Shown here: one piece after another, positions 54,492 to 62,437 of the stretch | Layout: the number at the start of each line of letters is the position of its first letter | Numbering within the stretch: the stretch's first letter is position 1 | DNA from: Arthrobacter russicus | GTDB taxonomy: Bacteria > Actinomycetota > Actinomycetes > Actinomycetales > Micrococcaceae | Direction: 5' to 3' | Length of the DNA: 64,000 nucleotides | Assembly: GCF_031454135.1 (NCBI RefSeq) | Contig: NZ_JAVDQF010000001.1 | Coordinates: 2,108,001-2,172,000, forward strand | The notes under the pieces: generated by a model | Told to the model about the DNA's origin: nothing | The model's database searches: none | What the model saw: the letters and a program-made list of their open reading frames with translations, nothing else | Position numbers and translations under genes: made by a program

Positions 54492-55463
54492 ATGACCCAA
54501 GCCGCTGCATCGCCGACGGACCCCGCCCAGGAACCCAATCCCCAGTGGTCCCGGGTGCAACTCAATCTGGCCGCTTTGGCTATGGGCGTGGCGGCCGGCA
54601 TCATCGGTCTGCTCCCGTGGTTGCTCAGTGGCCGGCGGTTGTCGCTGCAGAACTTCTGGATGCTCGAAGCAGCCCCGGAAACCATGCCGTTCTCGGCGCT
54701 GCCATTGAGTCAGTATTCGCTGTTCTCCCTGTTGGTGCTCCTGGTCACCGGTGGCGTCATCGGCGGTCTTGCGGCGCGTTACTTCCCGGCCGGCAACCGG
54801 CGGAGCATGATCTGGTGCACGGTGGGCGGACTGCTGCTGGTGCATTCACTGGCTGCGCTGCAGAGCTTCGTAGTGCTCGGTTCCGGGCTGGGCATCGGGT
54901 CTCAAGTGCGTCAGCTGGCGCAGGTCTATTTCTTCGGGCTGTTGTGCGGCGTGCTGCTTTTGATCATTGCCACCGCGCTGTTGCTCGGCCTCATTGCTGC
55001 GCGCAGCCGGGCTGCGGCTGCGGTCGGATTCGGCTTGGCCGCCGTGCCGGCGTCGTCGTGGTTCATCTCCTGGTTCAGCTATTTGCTGCCCCAAGGCCAG
55101 CTGCCCAACTGGATTTCGGTATTGGACCGCTGGTTGCCGGCGGTGATCGTCGGCATAGTTTTGTTCTGGTGCGGCCTTCGGCCAGCCGGCCGGTTGCTCG
55201 TGTGGGTGGTGAATCTGCTGCTGCTCTGGAGTGTCCCGGCGGCGGTGACGGCGCAGCAGTATGCCTTCGGTTCGCGGGTTCTCGCCGGAAACCTGGCCGA
55301 CACGGCAGATGCCTTCGGCCAGGTTTTCCGCCAGGCTCTGGGTCCGGCCGGGGACGGTGGCTTCCGGCTCGTGGTGGCGCTCGCGATCGCCGTGCTCGGC
55401 ACCGCGGTGCGCGAAGTCGTCATGCGGCGGAGCGCTCAGGCGGACGCTGCTTCTTCGGCTTGA
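54492..55463 (+). CDS. Polytopic membrane protein of unknown function
   Basis: 323 residues with seven or eight hydrophobic segments (for example LAALAMGVAAGIIGLLPWLL and LLCGVLLLIIATALLLGLIA), a polar N-terminus of 25 residues and a short basic C-terminus (REVVMRRSA). No catalytic motif or known family was recognised. Its end overlaps the convergent HxlR gene by 28 bases. The ATG was chosen because earlier in-frame codons are not conserved-looking and lack a ribosome-binding site. Confidence 0.7.
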   Translation: MTQAAASPTDPAQEPNPQWSRVQLNLAALAMGVAAGIIGLLPWLLSGRRLSLQNFWMLEAAPETMPFSALPLSQYSLFSLLVLLVTGGVIGGLAARYFPAGNRRSMIWCTVGGLLLVHSLAALQSFVVLGSGLGIGSQVRQLAQVYFFGLLCGVLLLIIATALLLGLIAARSRAAAAVGFGLAAVPASSWFISWFSYLLPQGQLPNWISVLDRWLPAVIVGIVLFWCGLRPAGRLLVWVVNLLLLWSVPAAVTAQQYAFGSRVLAGNLADTADAFGQVFRQALGPAGDGGFRLVVALAIAVLGTAVREVVMRRSAQADAASSA

Positions 55464-55792
55464 GCTTCGGCGATCCAGCGGGTGCTCCAGGCATCCAGTG
55501 CTTTGATGGTCGGTGCCAGCTCTTCGCCCCAATGGGTCAGGCTGTATTCGACCTTGGGTGGCACCTGGGCGAAAACTTCGCGACGGATCAGACCGTCCGT
55601 TTCCAGCTCACGCAGCTGCCGGGCCAGGGAGCGTTCGTTCACGTCACCGACCGAACGGCGGAGTTCGCCGAAGCGCATGGTGCCGTTTTCCAACAAGCAG
55701 CTGAGCGCAGTGAGTTTCCAGGCACCGCCGATCATGCAGATGGCGACTTCCACCGGACAGACCTCGATTGCTTTGGCGATAGAATCTCTCAT
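55436..55792 (-). CDS. HxlR-family winged-helix regulator (second copy)
   Basis: 118 residues with the HxlR fold (GAWKLTALSCLLENGTMRF, SLARQLRELETDGLIRREVF, PPKVEYSLT). Cys12 (VCPVEV) matches the N-terminal sensing cysteine of YodB-like proteins, and Cys19 and Cys32 are further thiols. It is divergent from a quinone reductase, as expected for a quinone-responsive repressor. Confidence 0.9.
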   Translation of the reverse strand: MRDSIAKAIEVCPVEVAICMIGGAWKLTALSCLLENGTMRFGELRRSVGDVNERSLARQLRELETDGLIRREVFAQVPPKVEYSLTHWGEELAPTIKALDAWSTRWIAEAQAEEAASA

Positions 55793-55823
55793 GGCTCAAT
55801 ACTGACATATTTGACGGTATGTG

Positions 55824-55842
55824 TAAGTAAGATCGGTACTTA
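55824..55842. promoter_or_regulatory. Candidate HxlR operator before the quinone reductase gene
   Basis: Inverted repeat TAAGTA-N7-TACTTA in the 83-bp divergent gap. The TACT/AGTA core with 7-bp spacing resembles YodB-type operators. An additional ACATA...TATGT pair lies at about 55805-55821. Confidence 0.5.
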
Positions 55843-55875
55843 TATTAAATCGCGCTACGCGATATTTTCATAGGT

Positions 55876-56670
55876 ATGACAACAAGGAAGCAAAAAGCGC
55901 TCTGGGTGTACGCGAACCCGTCCAACCCCTCCTTCAACCAGCAGATCTTCGAGGCCGGGGTCGTAGCCCTGGGCGATGGCTACGACGTCGAGACGTCCGA
56001 CCTGTATGCCATGGACTTCGACGCGCGCCTGTCCAGCCGGGACCTGGGCACGGTAGGCGAGCAGGCCGAACCGGGCAGCTCGTTCGTGGAATTGACCGGG
56101 GATGCTTTTGCGGCTGGCCAGTTGCCCGAAGAGGTGCAGCGGGAGCAGGCCAAGCTGGCCGAGGCAGATCTGCTGGTGCTGCAGTTCCCGCTGTGGTGGT
56201 ATGGCGCCCCGGCAATGGTCAAGGGCTGGTTCGACCGGGTGCTGACCAACGGCTTCGCCTTCGGCGATGACATCGATGGCGACGCCGGAGTTCCGCGCCG
56301 TTACGGCGATGGAAAATTCGTCGGACGCAGAGCACTGATCGTGGTGACCGCCGGTGAGGACGCGGCTTCGATCGGCCCGCGTGGCATCAGCGGCGACATC
56401 GACTCGTTGCTCTTCCCGATCACGCACGGCACTTTCTGGTACCTGGGCATGTCCTCCTTGCCATTGCACGTGATCACCGACGCGGACGGACTCGGTGCCG
56501 AGGACGTGGAACATGAGATCAACCGGTTGGTGGAGCGGCTCAAGGACATCGATTCGGAATCCCCGGTCCCGTTCCGGAAGCTGAACGAGGGCCAGTACCG
56601 CCCCGGCCGCGCACTCAATCCGGAAATCCTGCCCGGGCGCACCGATCTCGGCATCCACTTGCACGCCTGA
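55876..56670 (+). CDS. NAD(P)H dehydrogenase (quinone), flavodoxin-2 fold
   Basis: A 264-residue FMN/FAD flavoprotein of the NQO1/MdaB type. The flavin-binding N-terminus reads LWVYANPSNPSFNQQIFEAG; the central LLVLQFPLWWYGAPAMVKGW is the hallmark (active-site FPLWW). It reduces quinones by two electrons in the cytosol, avoiding semiquinones. The divergent HxlR repressor fits induction by quinones. Confidence 0.93.
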   Translation: MTTRKQKALWVYANPSNPSFNQQIFEAGVVALGDGYDVETSDLYAMDFDARLSSRDLGTVGEQAEPGSSFVELTGDAFAAGQLPEEVQREQAKLAEADLLVLQFPLWWYGAPAMVKGWFDRVLTNGFAFGDDIDGDAGVPRRYGDGKFVGRRALIVVTAGEDAASIGPRGISGDIDSLLFPITHGTFWYLGMSSLPLHVITDADGLGAEDVEHEINRLVERLKDIDSESPVPFRKLNEGQYRPGRALNPEILPGRTDLGIHLHA

Positions 56671-56738
56671 TCGGCGTGGCCTTGCTGCGGCAGCAAGCAA
56701 AGACGAAACTCGGAATTGATGGACCAAGATGGACCAAG

Positions 56739-57118
56739 ATGAACCGGGAACAACCAAGCAGAACGAAACACGTAACTGGAAACGAATATTTGGTGCTCGG
56801 TGCGAGCGGAAAGACCGGCAGCCGCGCGCTGCTCTTGTCGTCGCGCAATCTGGAAGGCAATTTCCTGTTCGAGGCCTCGATGGAAGTCGCTGAAGCCGCG
56901 TTGCAGCAAAGCAGCCTGGAGTGGACGATCGTCCGGGCGAACTTCTTCATGCAGAACTTCGGCGAAGAATTCCTGCTCCCGACGATTGAAGCAGACCGGC
57001 TGGCGGTGCCGACCGGGGGCACGCCGGAGGCGATCACTTATGCCGATGCCGTGGCGCAGATCGCCGAAGCCTCGGGACGGTCTCTACTCGGAAGTGACCG
57101 AAACCGTGCGTCAGGTGA
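56739..57118 (+). pseudogene. Decayed NmrA-like NAD(P)-binding protein
   Basis: Pieces of a single NmrA/HSCARG-type protein are visible: the nucleotide-binding start EYLVLGASGKTGSR joins directly to LLLSSRNLEGNFLFEASMEV, skipping the usual following 60 or so residues. The diagnostic LEWTIVRANFFMQNFGEEFL is intact, then ITYADAVAQIAEASGR. The next expected residues (YSEVTETVRQVTG) lie in a different frame, so there is an indel near 57080. A 10-bp tandem repeat (ATGGACCAAG twice, 56719-56738) precedes it. At under half normal length it is probably non-functional. Confidence 0.75.
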
Positions 57119-57122
57119 CCGG

Positions 57123-58364
57123 TCACGGTGCCTGCTGGGCCTTGAGCGCGCTCAGTTTCCGGTTCAAATAGCGCTGTTCCGCCTGGCTCCGGGTGATCTG
57201 GGCGGCCAGCGCGAAATGTTCGACGGCGGCCGGCCGGTTGCCGGCCGCGTCGAACAAGTGCGCCAAGACCGCATGGGTCCGGTGGTGTTTGCGCAGCACC
57301 GGGTCCGCCAGCAGCTTTTCGACGATCGCGATGCCGGCGTCGGGGCCCAACACCATCGCGGTGGCGACCGCGCGGTTCAGCGTGACCGCTGGACTGGGCG
57401 CGATTGAATCCAGCATTCCGTAGAGCAGATTGATCTGGAGCCAGTCGGTCTCCTGCCAGGAGGCAGCCTCTGCGTGGACTGCGGCAATCGAAGCCTGCAA
57501 TTGGTAACGGCCCACATGTCCGCGGGGCAGCACGGCCTCGAGCAGCGCCACGCCTTCGGCGATCAGCTTCCGATCCCATTGCGAACGGTCCTGGTGTTCC
57601 AACGGAACCAGGTTGCCGGCGGAATCTATGCGGGCCGCCGAACGCGCGTGCGTCAGCAGCAGCAACGCCAGCAGCCCGGCCGCCTCGTCGTGGTCGGGCA
57701 GCGCCGCGCGCAGCATCCGGACCAGGCGGATCGCCTCCTGCGCCAATTCGGGGCTGTGCAGCTCCACTCCGGAACTGCGGATGTACCCCTCATTGAAAAT
57801 CAAATGGCAGACGTCCAGGACTGCGGCCACGCCGTGCGGCAGCTGCTCCGGTGCCGGAAAGCTGAACTTCGCCCCGGCCTCGCGCAATGCCGTGCGGGCC
57901 CGGGAAAGCCGTTGCGCCATGGTCGACGCCGGCACCAAATAGGCGGCCGCGATCTGCTCGGTGTCCAGGCCGGCCACGCAGCGCAGGCTCAAGGCGACTT
58001 GCGAAGCCCGGCTCAACGCCGGGTGGCAGCACAGCAGCAGCAATTGCAGCGAATCGTCACGGTCCGGGACCGGTTCGGATTCCACGGCGGAATCGAGGCG
58101 TTGTGCACCGGCGTCGAGCATTTCCCGTCGTCGCCGGCTGGCATCGCTGCGGAACTGATCGGTCAACCGCCGTCCGGCGACTCGGATCAACCAGGCCCTG
58201 GGATTGTCCGGCCGGCCTTCGTCCGGCCACTGCTGGGCCGCGGCAAGCAGCGCCTCCTGGGCCGCATCCTCGCAATCGGCGAGGTTGCCGTGCTTCCGCA
58301 GCAACGCGCCGAGGACGTGCGGCGACTCGCGCCGCCACACGTCCTCCAGCGCGTCAGGAGTCAC
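57123..58364 (-). CDS. ECF42-type RNA polymerase sigma factor with C-terminal TPR-like extension
   Basis: A 413-residue sigma factor. Sigma-2 (NLADCEDAAQEALLAAAQQW) and sigma-4 (LDTEQIAAAYLVPASTMAQR) regions occupy the first 190 residues. The remaining 220 form a helical extension (LIFNEGYIRSSGVEL, DWLQINLLYGMLDSIAPSP) typical of ECF42 (DUF6596). Its GTG overlaps the stop of the DGPF-like gene (GTGA), the usual partner. No anti-sigma factor is expected in this group; the extension is thought to regulate it. Confidence 0.9.
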   Translation of the reverse strand: MTPDALEDVWRRESPHVLGALLRKHGNLADCEDAAQEALLAAAQQWPDEGRPDNPRAWLIRVAGRRLTDQFRSDASRRRREMLDAGAQRLDSAVESEPVPDRDDSLQLLLLCCHPALSRASQVALSLRCVAGLDTEQIAAAYLVPASTMAQRLSRARTALREAGAKFSFPAPEQLPHGVAAVLDVCHLIFNEGYIRSSGVELHSPELAQEAIRLVRMLRAALPDHDEAAGLLALLLLTHARSAARIDSAGNLVPLEHQDRSQWDRKLIAEGVALLEAVLPRGHVGRYQLQASIAAVHAEAASWQETDWLQINLLYGMLDSIAPSPAVTLNRAVATAMVLGPDAGIAIVEKLLADPVLRKHHRTHAVLAHLFDAAGNRPAAVEHFALAAQITRSQAEQRYLNRKLSALKAQQAP

Positions 58365-58753
58365 GAGTCGTCGCCACCGGGCCACATCGCGGGCCGCAGC
58401 TCCACGGTGTCGCCGGGTCCGCTGAACTGGGCTGCGATTTCTTCAGCCCTTTGCTGCGATGCGACATCGATCATGAAGAAGCCCGCGAAGTGCTCTTTGG
58501 CCTCGGAGTAAGGGCCGTCGGTGACCACCGGCTGCCCGGCGGACCATCGGTACAGTTTCGCGCTCGCCGGATCGGCCAGAGCCTCGCCGGTGACGAGTTC
58601 GCCCTGTGCTTGCAGCTCGCCGAGCAACTTCTCGAAGTCCGCGTTCATCTGTTCGCGTTGGGCTTGCGGCAGGGCCTGGAATTCGGCGACGAAGTCCGAG
58701 GTCGGGTGCCCCCAGGGCTGTGGGTTGGAATGGATCAGGATCACGTATTTCAT
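58361..58753 (-). CDS. YCII/DGPF-family protein
   Basis: A 130-residue ferredoxin-like-fold protein with MKYVILIHSNPQPW at the start and the family motif near residue 80 (VVTDGPYSEAKEHFAGFFMI, a DGPF variant with Tyr). DGPF proteins are the conserved targets and operon partners of ECF42 sigma factors. Their activity is not known. An ECF42-like promoter lies 50-80 bases upstream. Confidence 0.9.
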   Translation of the reverse strand: MKYVILIHSNPQPWGHPTSDFVAEFQALPQAQREQMNADFEKLLGELQAQGELVTGEALADPASAKLYRWSAGQPVVTDGPYSEAKEHFAGFFMIDVASQQRAEEIAAQFSGPGDTVELRPAMWPGGDDS

Positions 58754-58806
58754 GGTGTGGATTTCCTTGTCTCGTGGAAACATTTGCCGGCTGATAACGA
58801 TGCTAC

Positions 58807-58833
58807 GTCGGAGCCGGTGTGCAGGACTCGACA
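58807..58833 (-). promoter_or_regulatory. Candidate ECF42-dependent promoter
   Basis: Reading the minus strand, TGTCGA (58833-58828) and CGAC (58810-58807) are separated by 17 bases, the combination I recall for ECF42 target promoters (-35 TGTCGA, -10 CGA/TC). It would drive the DGPF-like gene and its overlapping sigma gene, giving autoregulation. Confidence 0.6.
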
Positions 58834-58864
58834 TCGCGGCCGGGATTTTTTCCCGGAGATCTGT

Positions 58865-59458
58865 TCAGAGTCCGGCAAGGAGCAACCGCATTTCGTCGAT
58901 TTCGCCCTGCTGGGCGCCGATGATGTCCTTGGCCAATTGCACGGCTTCGGGGTTCGAGCCGGTGCGCAGCTCGGTTTTGGCGGATTCGACCGCGCCTTGG
59001 TGGTGCGCGATCATCTGGCTGAGGAAGAGCTTGGCAGCTTCGACTCCGTTCGCGCCGGCCAGCTCGGCGAGTTGGCTTTCGTCCAGCATCCCCGGCATGG
59101 ACATCGATCCGGACATGGTTTCAGGCTCGCCCCAGGTGCCGAGCATGGTTTTCATCTTCTCGATTTCCGGGTCCTGGGCGGCCTTGATCCGCTGGGCCAG
59201 TCCGGTGACCCGCGAATCGATGCCGGGCGCGGCGAGCACGGTGTCGCTCATCGACACCGCCTGCCGATGGTGCACGATCATCATTTGGGCGAACATCGTA
59301 TCGGCGGCATTGTGGTTCGAGGACGCCGTCGCGGATCCGGTCGGCATGGCGCCATGATCCATTCCGCTCATCGAAGATCCGGTCGGATTTCCGGCACAGC
59401 CGGCAAGCAGCAGGATCAGTGCCGAGGCGGCAAGGGCATGGCTGGTGGTCTTTTTCAT
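58865..59458 (-). CDS. DUF305 lipoprotein
   Basis: 197 residues with a lipoprotein signal peptide (lipobox LAGC, Cys21). The mature N-terminus is Met/His/Ser-rich (SMSGMDHGAMPTG). The DUF305 domain holds two copies of an MxxHHxxA motif (MMIVHHRQAVSMS and MIAHHQGAVESA), which resemble metal-binding ferritin-like helices. DUF305 proteins are often linked to copper. It lies in a copper module with a CsoR-type site and a copper ATPase. Confidence 0.9.
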   Translation of the reverse strand: MKKTTSHALAASALILLLAGCAGNPTGSSMSGMDHGAMPTGSATASSNHNAADTMFAQMMIVHHRQAVSMSDTVLAAPGIDSRVTGLAQRIKAAQDPEIEKMKTMLGTWGEPETMSGSMSMPGMLDESQLAELAGANGVEAAKLFLSQMIAHHQGAVESAKTELRTGSNPEAVQLAKDIIGAQQGEIDEMRLLLAGL

Positions 59459-59563
59459 GGTTCAACTTTCAGTAAGCGAAGCGGAAGGAATCGGCCGACC
59501 CCGGAAACGGGCGGGCCGCAACAAGGTCTCCGGACGGCGTGCTGCCGGCGGAGTCCGCTGACG

Positions 59564-60043
59564 CTATCTGCGATCGATGGAAAGTTGCTCGAGCGATGGT
59601 GGCTGTGGATCGACGTCGGCCGGGAACGCCAGTGCCTCCGGGACCGGCATCGAGGGTGCGGACGGTTGCAGCCGGGACTCCGCGTGGATCGCCGCGCTGA
59701 AGGCGTCGCTTTGCAAGGGCACGCACGGGGTGGCCATCCCGGTTCCCGGTTCCGTCGGGTTGCCGCAGGGCATTGCCGGCGCCGGGTCGGCACTGCGGTT
59801 GCCGGAGTCCGGCTCGCCGGTAGCCCGCGGTGAATGTATTCCAGAAGCGGAATATTCCGCCGATGCCATGTTTCCCGACATGGAGGTCTGTGGCATGCCC
59901 ATCGGTGCACTGCCCTTCGCGACTGCGTGCATGCCGACGAATCCGAGCAGCAATACCGCGACCGCGAGCACCAGGAACACCGGGTGGAACCCGGTTCTGG
60001 TGCTGATTCGCTTCCTGCTGGTCATCGGATCGCTGCCGTCCAT
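59564..60043 (-). CDS. Small Met-rich exported/membrane protein (DUF6153-like)
   Basis: About 159 residues. One N-terminal membrane segment (HPVFLVLAVAVLLLGFVGMH) is followed by a Met/Ser/Gly/Pro-rich extracytoplasmic region (APMGMPQTSMSGNMAS) and two cysteines (PCGNPTE, TPCVPLQ). The layout resembles copper-regulated actinobacterial DUF6153 proteins; this assignment is tentative. The start is uncertain (ATG at 60043 or 60025). It is divergent from the copper ATPase gene. Confidence 0.65.
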   Translation of the reverse strand: MDGSDPMTSRKRISTRTGFHPVFLVLAVAVLLLGFVGMHAVAKGSAPMGMPQTSMSGNMASAEYSASGIHSPRATGEPDSGNRSADPAPAMPCGNPTEPGTGMATPCVPLQSDAFSAAIHAESRLQPSAPSMPVPEALAFPADVDPQPPSLEQLSIDRR

Positions 60044-60154
60044 CGGTTGTCTGCCAGTCGCCGTGGGAGTTCGCCGCCGAGTTCGGATCCAGGCGGTCCC
60101 CAGGCTGAGCATACCCCGGTTTTCCCGGACTTCGTGGAAGTTCGGGCACGATTG

Positions 60155-60180
60155 ACATATACCCCCCCGGGGGTATATGT
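60155..60180. promoter_or_regulatory. CsoR-type copper operator overlapping the ATPase promoter
   Basis: A 26-bp near-perfect palindrome centred on CCCCC-CC-GGGGG with core ATACCCCCCCGGGGGTAT, the classic site for CsoR repressors. TTGACA at 60152-60157 and TATATG at 60174-60179 (16-bp spacing) form a promoter that the operator covers. Copper binding to CsoR would release the ATPase gene. No csoR gene is in the window. Confidence 0.85.
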
Positions 60181-60188
60181 TCACTGGC

Positions 60189-62303
60189 ATGAAAGACATG
60201 GTGCAAACGCACGGGCATGCCGGCCATCCAGTTGCCGCAACGCAGACGGACCACCCCGAGGCCGCTCAGGCAATGGACCACGGGCACGGTGGTCACGGTG
60301 ATCATGTGGCCAGATTCCGGCGGCTGTTCTGGATCATGTTGCTGATCGCTGCCCCCGTGGTGCTGCTGAGTCCGATGTTCGCGATGATTGCCGGCTATTC
60401 GTTGCCCGACCTGCCGGGCCTGCCCTGGGTTTCGCCGGTGCTGGGCAGCGTGGTGTACTTCTGGGGCGGCGCGCCGTTTCTGACCGGCGCGGTCAGTGAA
60501 ATCAGGAGCCGCAAGCCCGGGATGATGCTTTTGATCGGATTGGCCATCACGGTGGCCTTCCTCGCTTCTTGGGGATCGAGTCTGGGTCTGCTGGACCATG
60601 AATTGAACTTCTGGTGGGAGCTCGCGCTGCTGGTAGTGATCATGCTCCTGGGGCATTGGATCGAGATGCGTTCGCTGGCCCAGACCTCCTCGGCTCTGGA
60701 CTCGCTGGCCGCCCTGCTGCCGGACGAGGCCGAACGTCTGGTGGACGGGCAGATCGTCAAGGTGGCACCGGCCGGGTTGGCGCTCGGGGACGTGGTCATC
60801 GTGCGGCCGGGCGGATCGATTCCCGCCGACGGGCGGATCCTGGAGGGCTCGGCGAGCATTGACGAATCCATGGTCACCGGCGAGTCGCTGGCGGTGCGAC
60901 GGGGCGTCGGTGCTGTGGTGGTGGCCGGCACCGTCGCGGTGGACTCCGGTCTGCGTCTGGAGATCACCGCGGTCGGCGAGGATACCGCCTTGGCCGGGAT
61001 CCAGCGTTTGGTGGCCGATGCGCAGAACTCCTCCTCCCGGGCGCAGCGGTTGGCGGATACCGCGGCCGCTTGGCTTTTCTGGTTCGCGCTCGGCGCAGCA
61101 GCGGTCACCGCGGTGGTCTGGACGCTGCTCGGGGTACCCGACATCGCCGTCGTCCGCACGATCACGGTGTTGGTGATCGCCTGCCCGCACGCGCTCGGCC
61201 TGGCGATACCGTTGGTGGTCTCGATCGCGACTGAGCGCGCGGCGCGCGGCGGCGTCCTGGTGAAGGACCGGATGGCGCTGGAGAGCATGCGCACCGTGGA
61301 TACCGTGCTGTTCGACAAAACCGGTACCTTGACCAAGGGCGAACCGGCGGTGCTCGGCATCGCGCCCGCCGCGGGATACACCGAAGACCAGGTCCTGGCT
61401 TTAGCTGCGGCTGCGGAGCTGCCCAGTGAACACCCTTTGGCCCGGGCGGTCGTGACCGCGGCGGAGGCCCGTGGGCTCCGGATTCCGGAGGCCGTCGATT
61501 TTTCCTCGGTGCCGGCGGTCGGTGTCACGGTCACCGTCGGGGCCCGGTCGGTCAGCGTGGGCGGGCCGGCGTTGCTGGAAGCGCAACAACGGGCCGAGCT
61601 GCCGATCAGCCGGCCGTGGAGCGCCGAGGGTGCCATCATCCTGCACCTGCTGGTCGACGGAGAAGTCGCCGGGGCGTTGAAATTGGCCGATGAGATCCGC
61701 GCCGAATCCCGCCAGGCCGTGGCCGCACTGCGGCGGCTGGGCGTGCAGGTCGTGATGATCACCGGCGATGCTGAAGCGGTGGCGCAATCGGTGGCCGGGG
61801 AACTGGGCATCGACCGGGTCTTCGCCAGGGTCCGTCCGGAGGACAAGTCCGCCAAGGTGGCGCAGTTGCAGCAGGAAGGCCGGAAGGTGGCCATGGTCGG
61901 CGACGGGGTCAATGATGCTCCGGCCTTGGCCCGGGCCGACGTCGGCATCGCGATCGGCGCCGGTACCGATGTGGCGATCGCTTCCGCCGGGGTGATCTTG
62001 GCCAGCGACGATCCGCGTTCGGTGCTTTCGGTGATCGAGCTTTCCAAAGCCAGCTACCGGAAGATGAAGCAGAACCTCTGGTGGGCCGCCGGCTACAACC
62101 TCCTGTCGGTGCCGTTGGCCGCCGGAATACTGGCACCACTCGGGTTCGTCTTGCCGATGTCGGTGGGTGCGATCTTGATGTCGCTGTCCACGGTAGTGGT
62201 CGCCGCGAATGCCCAGCTGCTGCGCCGCTTGGACTTGTCACCGGAAGCCAGCACCGCCGCGGTGCTGCGCAAGGCCGGGCTGCCGTCGGGTACTTCCCGT
62301 TGA
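60189..62303 (+). CDS. Copper-translocating P1B-type ATPase (CopB-like)
   Basis: About 704 residues. The N-terminus is His-rich (HGHAGHP, DHGHGGHGDH) instead of a CxxC domain. It carries the membrane metal site CPH in VIACPHALGLAIPLV, the actuator TGES, the phosphorylation motif DKTGTLTKGEP, SEHPLA and GDGVNDAPA. The CPH motif suggests a CopB-like P1B-3 pump for copper export. No ribosome-binding site precedes the ATG, which lies about ten bases after the -10 element, so the mRNA may be leaderless; ATGs at 60177 and 60198 are alternatives. Confidence 0.92.
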   Translation: MKDMVQTHGHAGHPVAATQTDHPEAAQAMDHGHGGHGDHVARFRRLFWIMLLIAAPVVLLSPMFAMIAGYSLPDLPGLPWVSPVLGSVVYFWGGAPFLTGAVSEIRSRKPGMMLLIGLAITVAFLASWGSSLGLLDHELNFWWELALLVVIMLLGHWIEMRSLAQTSSALDSLAALLPDEAERLVDGQIVKVAPAGLALGDVVIVRPGGSIPADGRILEGSASIDESMVTGESLAVRRGVGAVVVAGTVAVDSGLRLEITAVGEDTALAGIQRLVADAQNSSSRAQRLADTAAAWLFWFALGAAAVTAVVWTLLGVPDIAVVRTITVLVIACPHALGLAIPLVVSIATERAARGGVLVKDRMALESMRTVDTVLFDKTGTLTKGEPAVLGIAPAAGYTEDQVLALAAAAELPSEHPLARAVVTAAEARGLRIPEAVDFSSVPAVGVTVTVGARSVSVGGPALLEAQQRAELPISRPWSAEGAIILHLLVDGEVAGALKLADEIRAESRQAVAALRRLGVQVVMITGDAEAVAQSVAGELGIDRVFARVRPEDKSAKVAQLQQEGRKVAMVGDGVNDAPALARADVGIAIGAGTDVAIASAGVILASDDPRSVLSVIELSKASYRKMKQNLWWAAGYNLLSVPLAAGILAPLGFVLPMSVGAILMSLSTVVVAANAQLLRRLDLSPEASTAAVLRKAGLPSGTSR

Positions 62304-62366
62304 CTCCGGGCGCCGGTCGACCCGGCTGAACCTGGGTGCTGCCTGGGAATTCGTCCCGCGTGGAAC

Positions 62367-62388
62367 AAACTCCGGCCGGCCGGAGTTT
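62367..62388. promoter_or_regulatory. 22-bp perfect palindrome upstream of the ene-reductase gene
   Basis: AAACTCCGGCC followed by its exact reverse complement GGCCGGAGTTT. It lies 64 bp after the copper ATPase stop and 50 bp before the ene-reductase start. It may be an operator of a dimeric regulator or a terminator of the ATPase transcript; no U-tract follows. Confidence 0.5.
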
Positions 62389-62437
62389 CCGATGGATGCA
62401 AACGCATTTATTGGCAGACGAGGCAAGGAAGCAGCAG

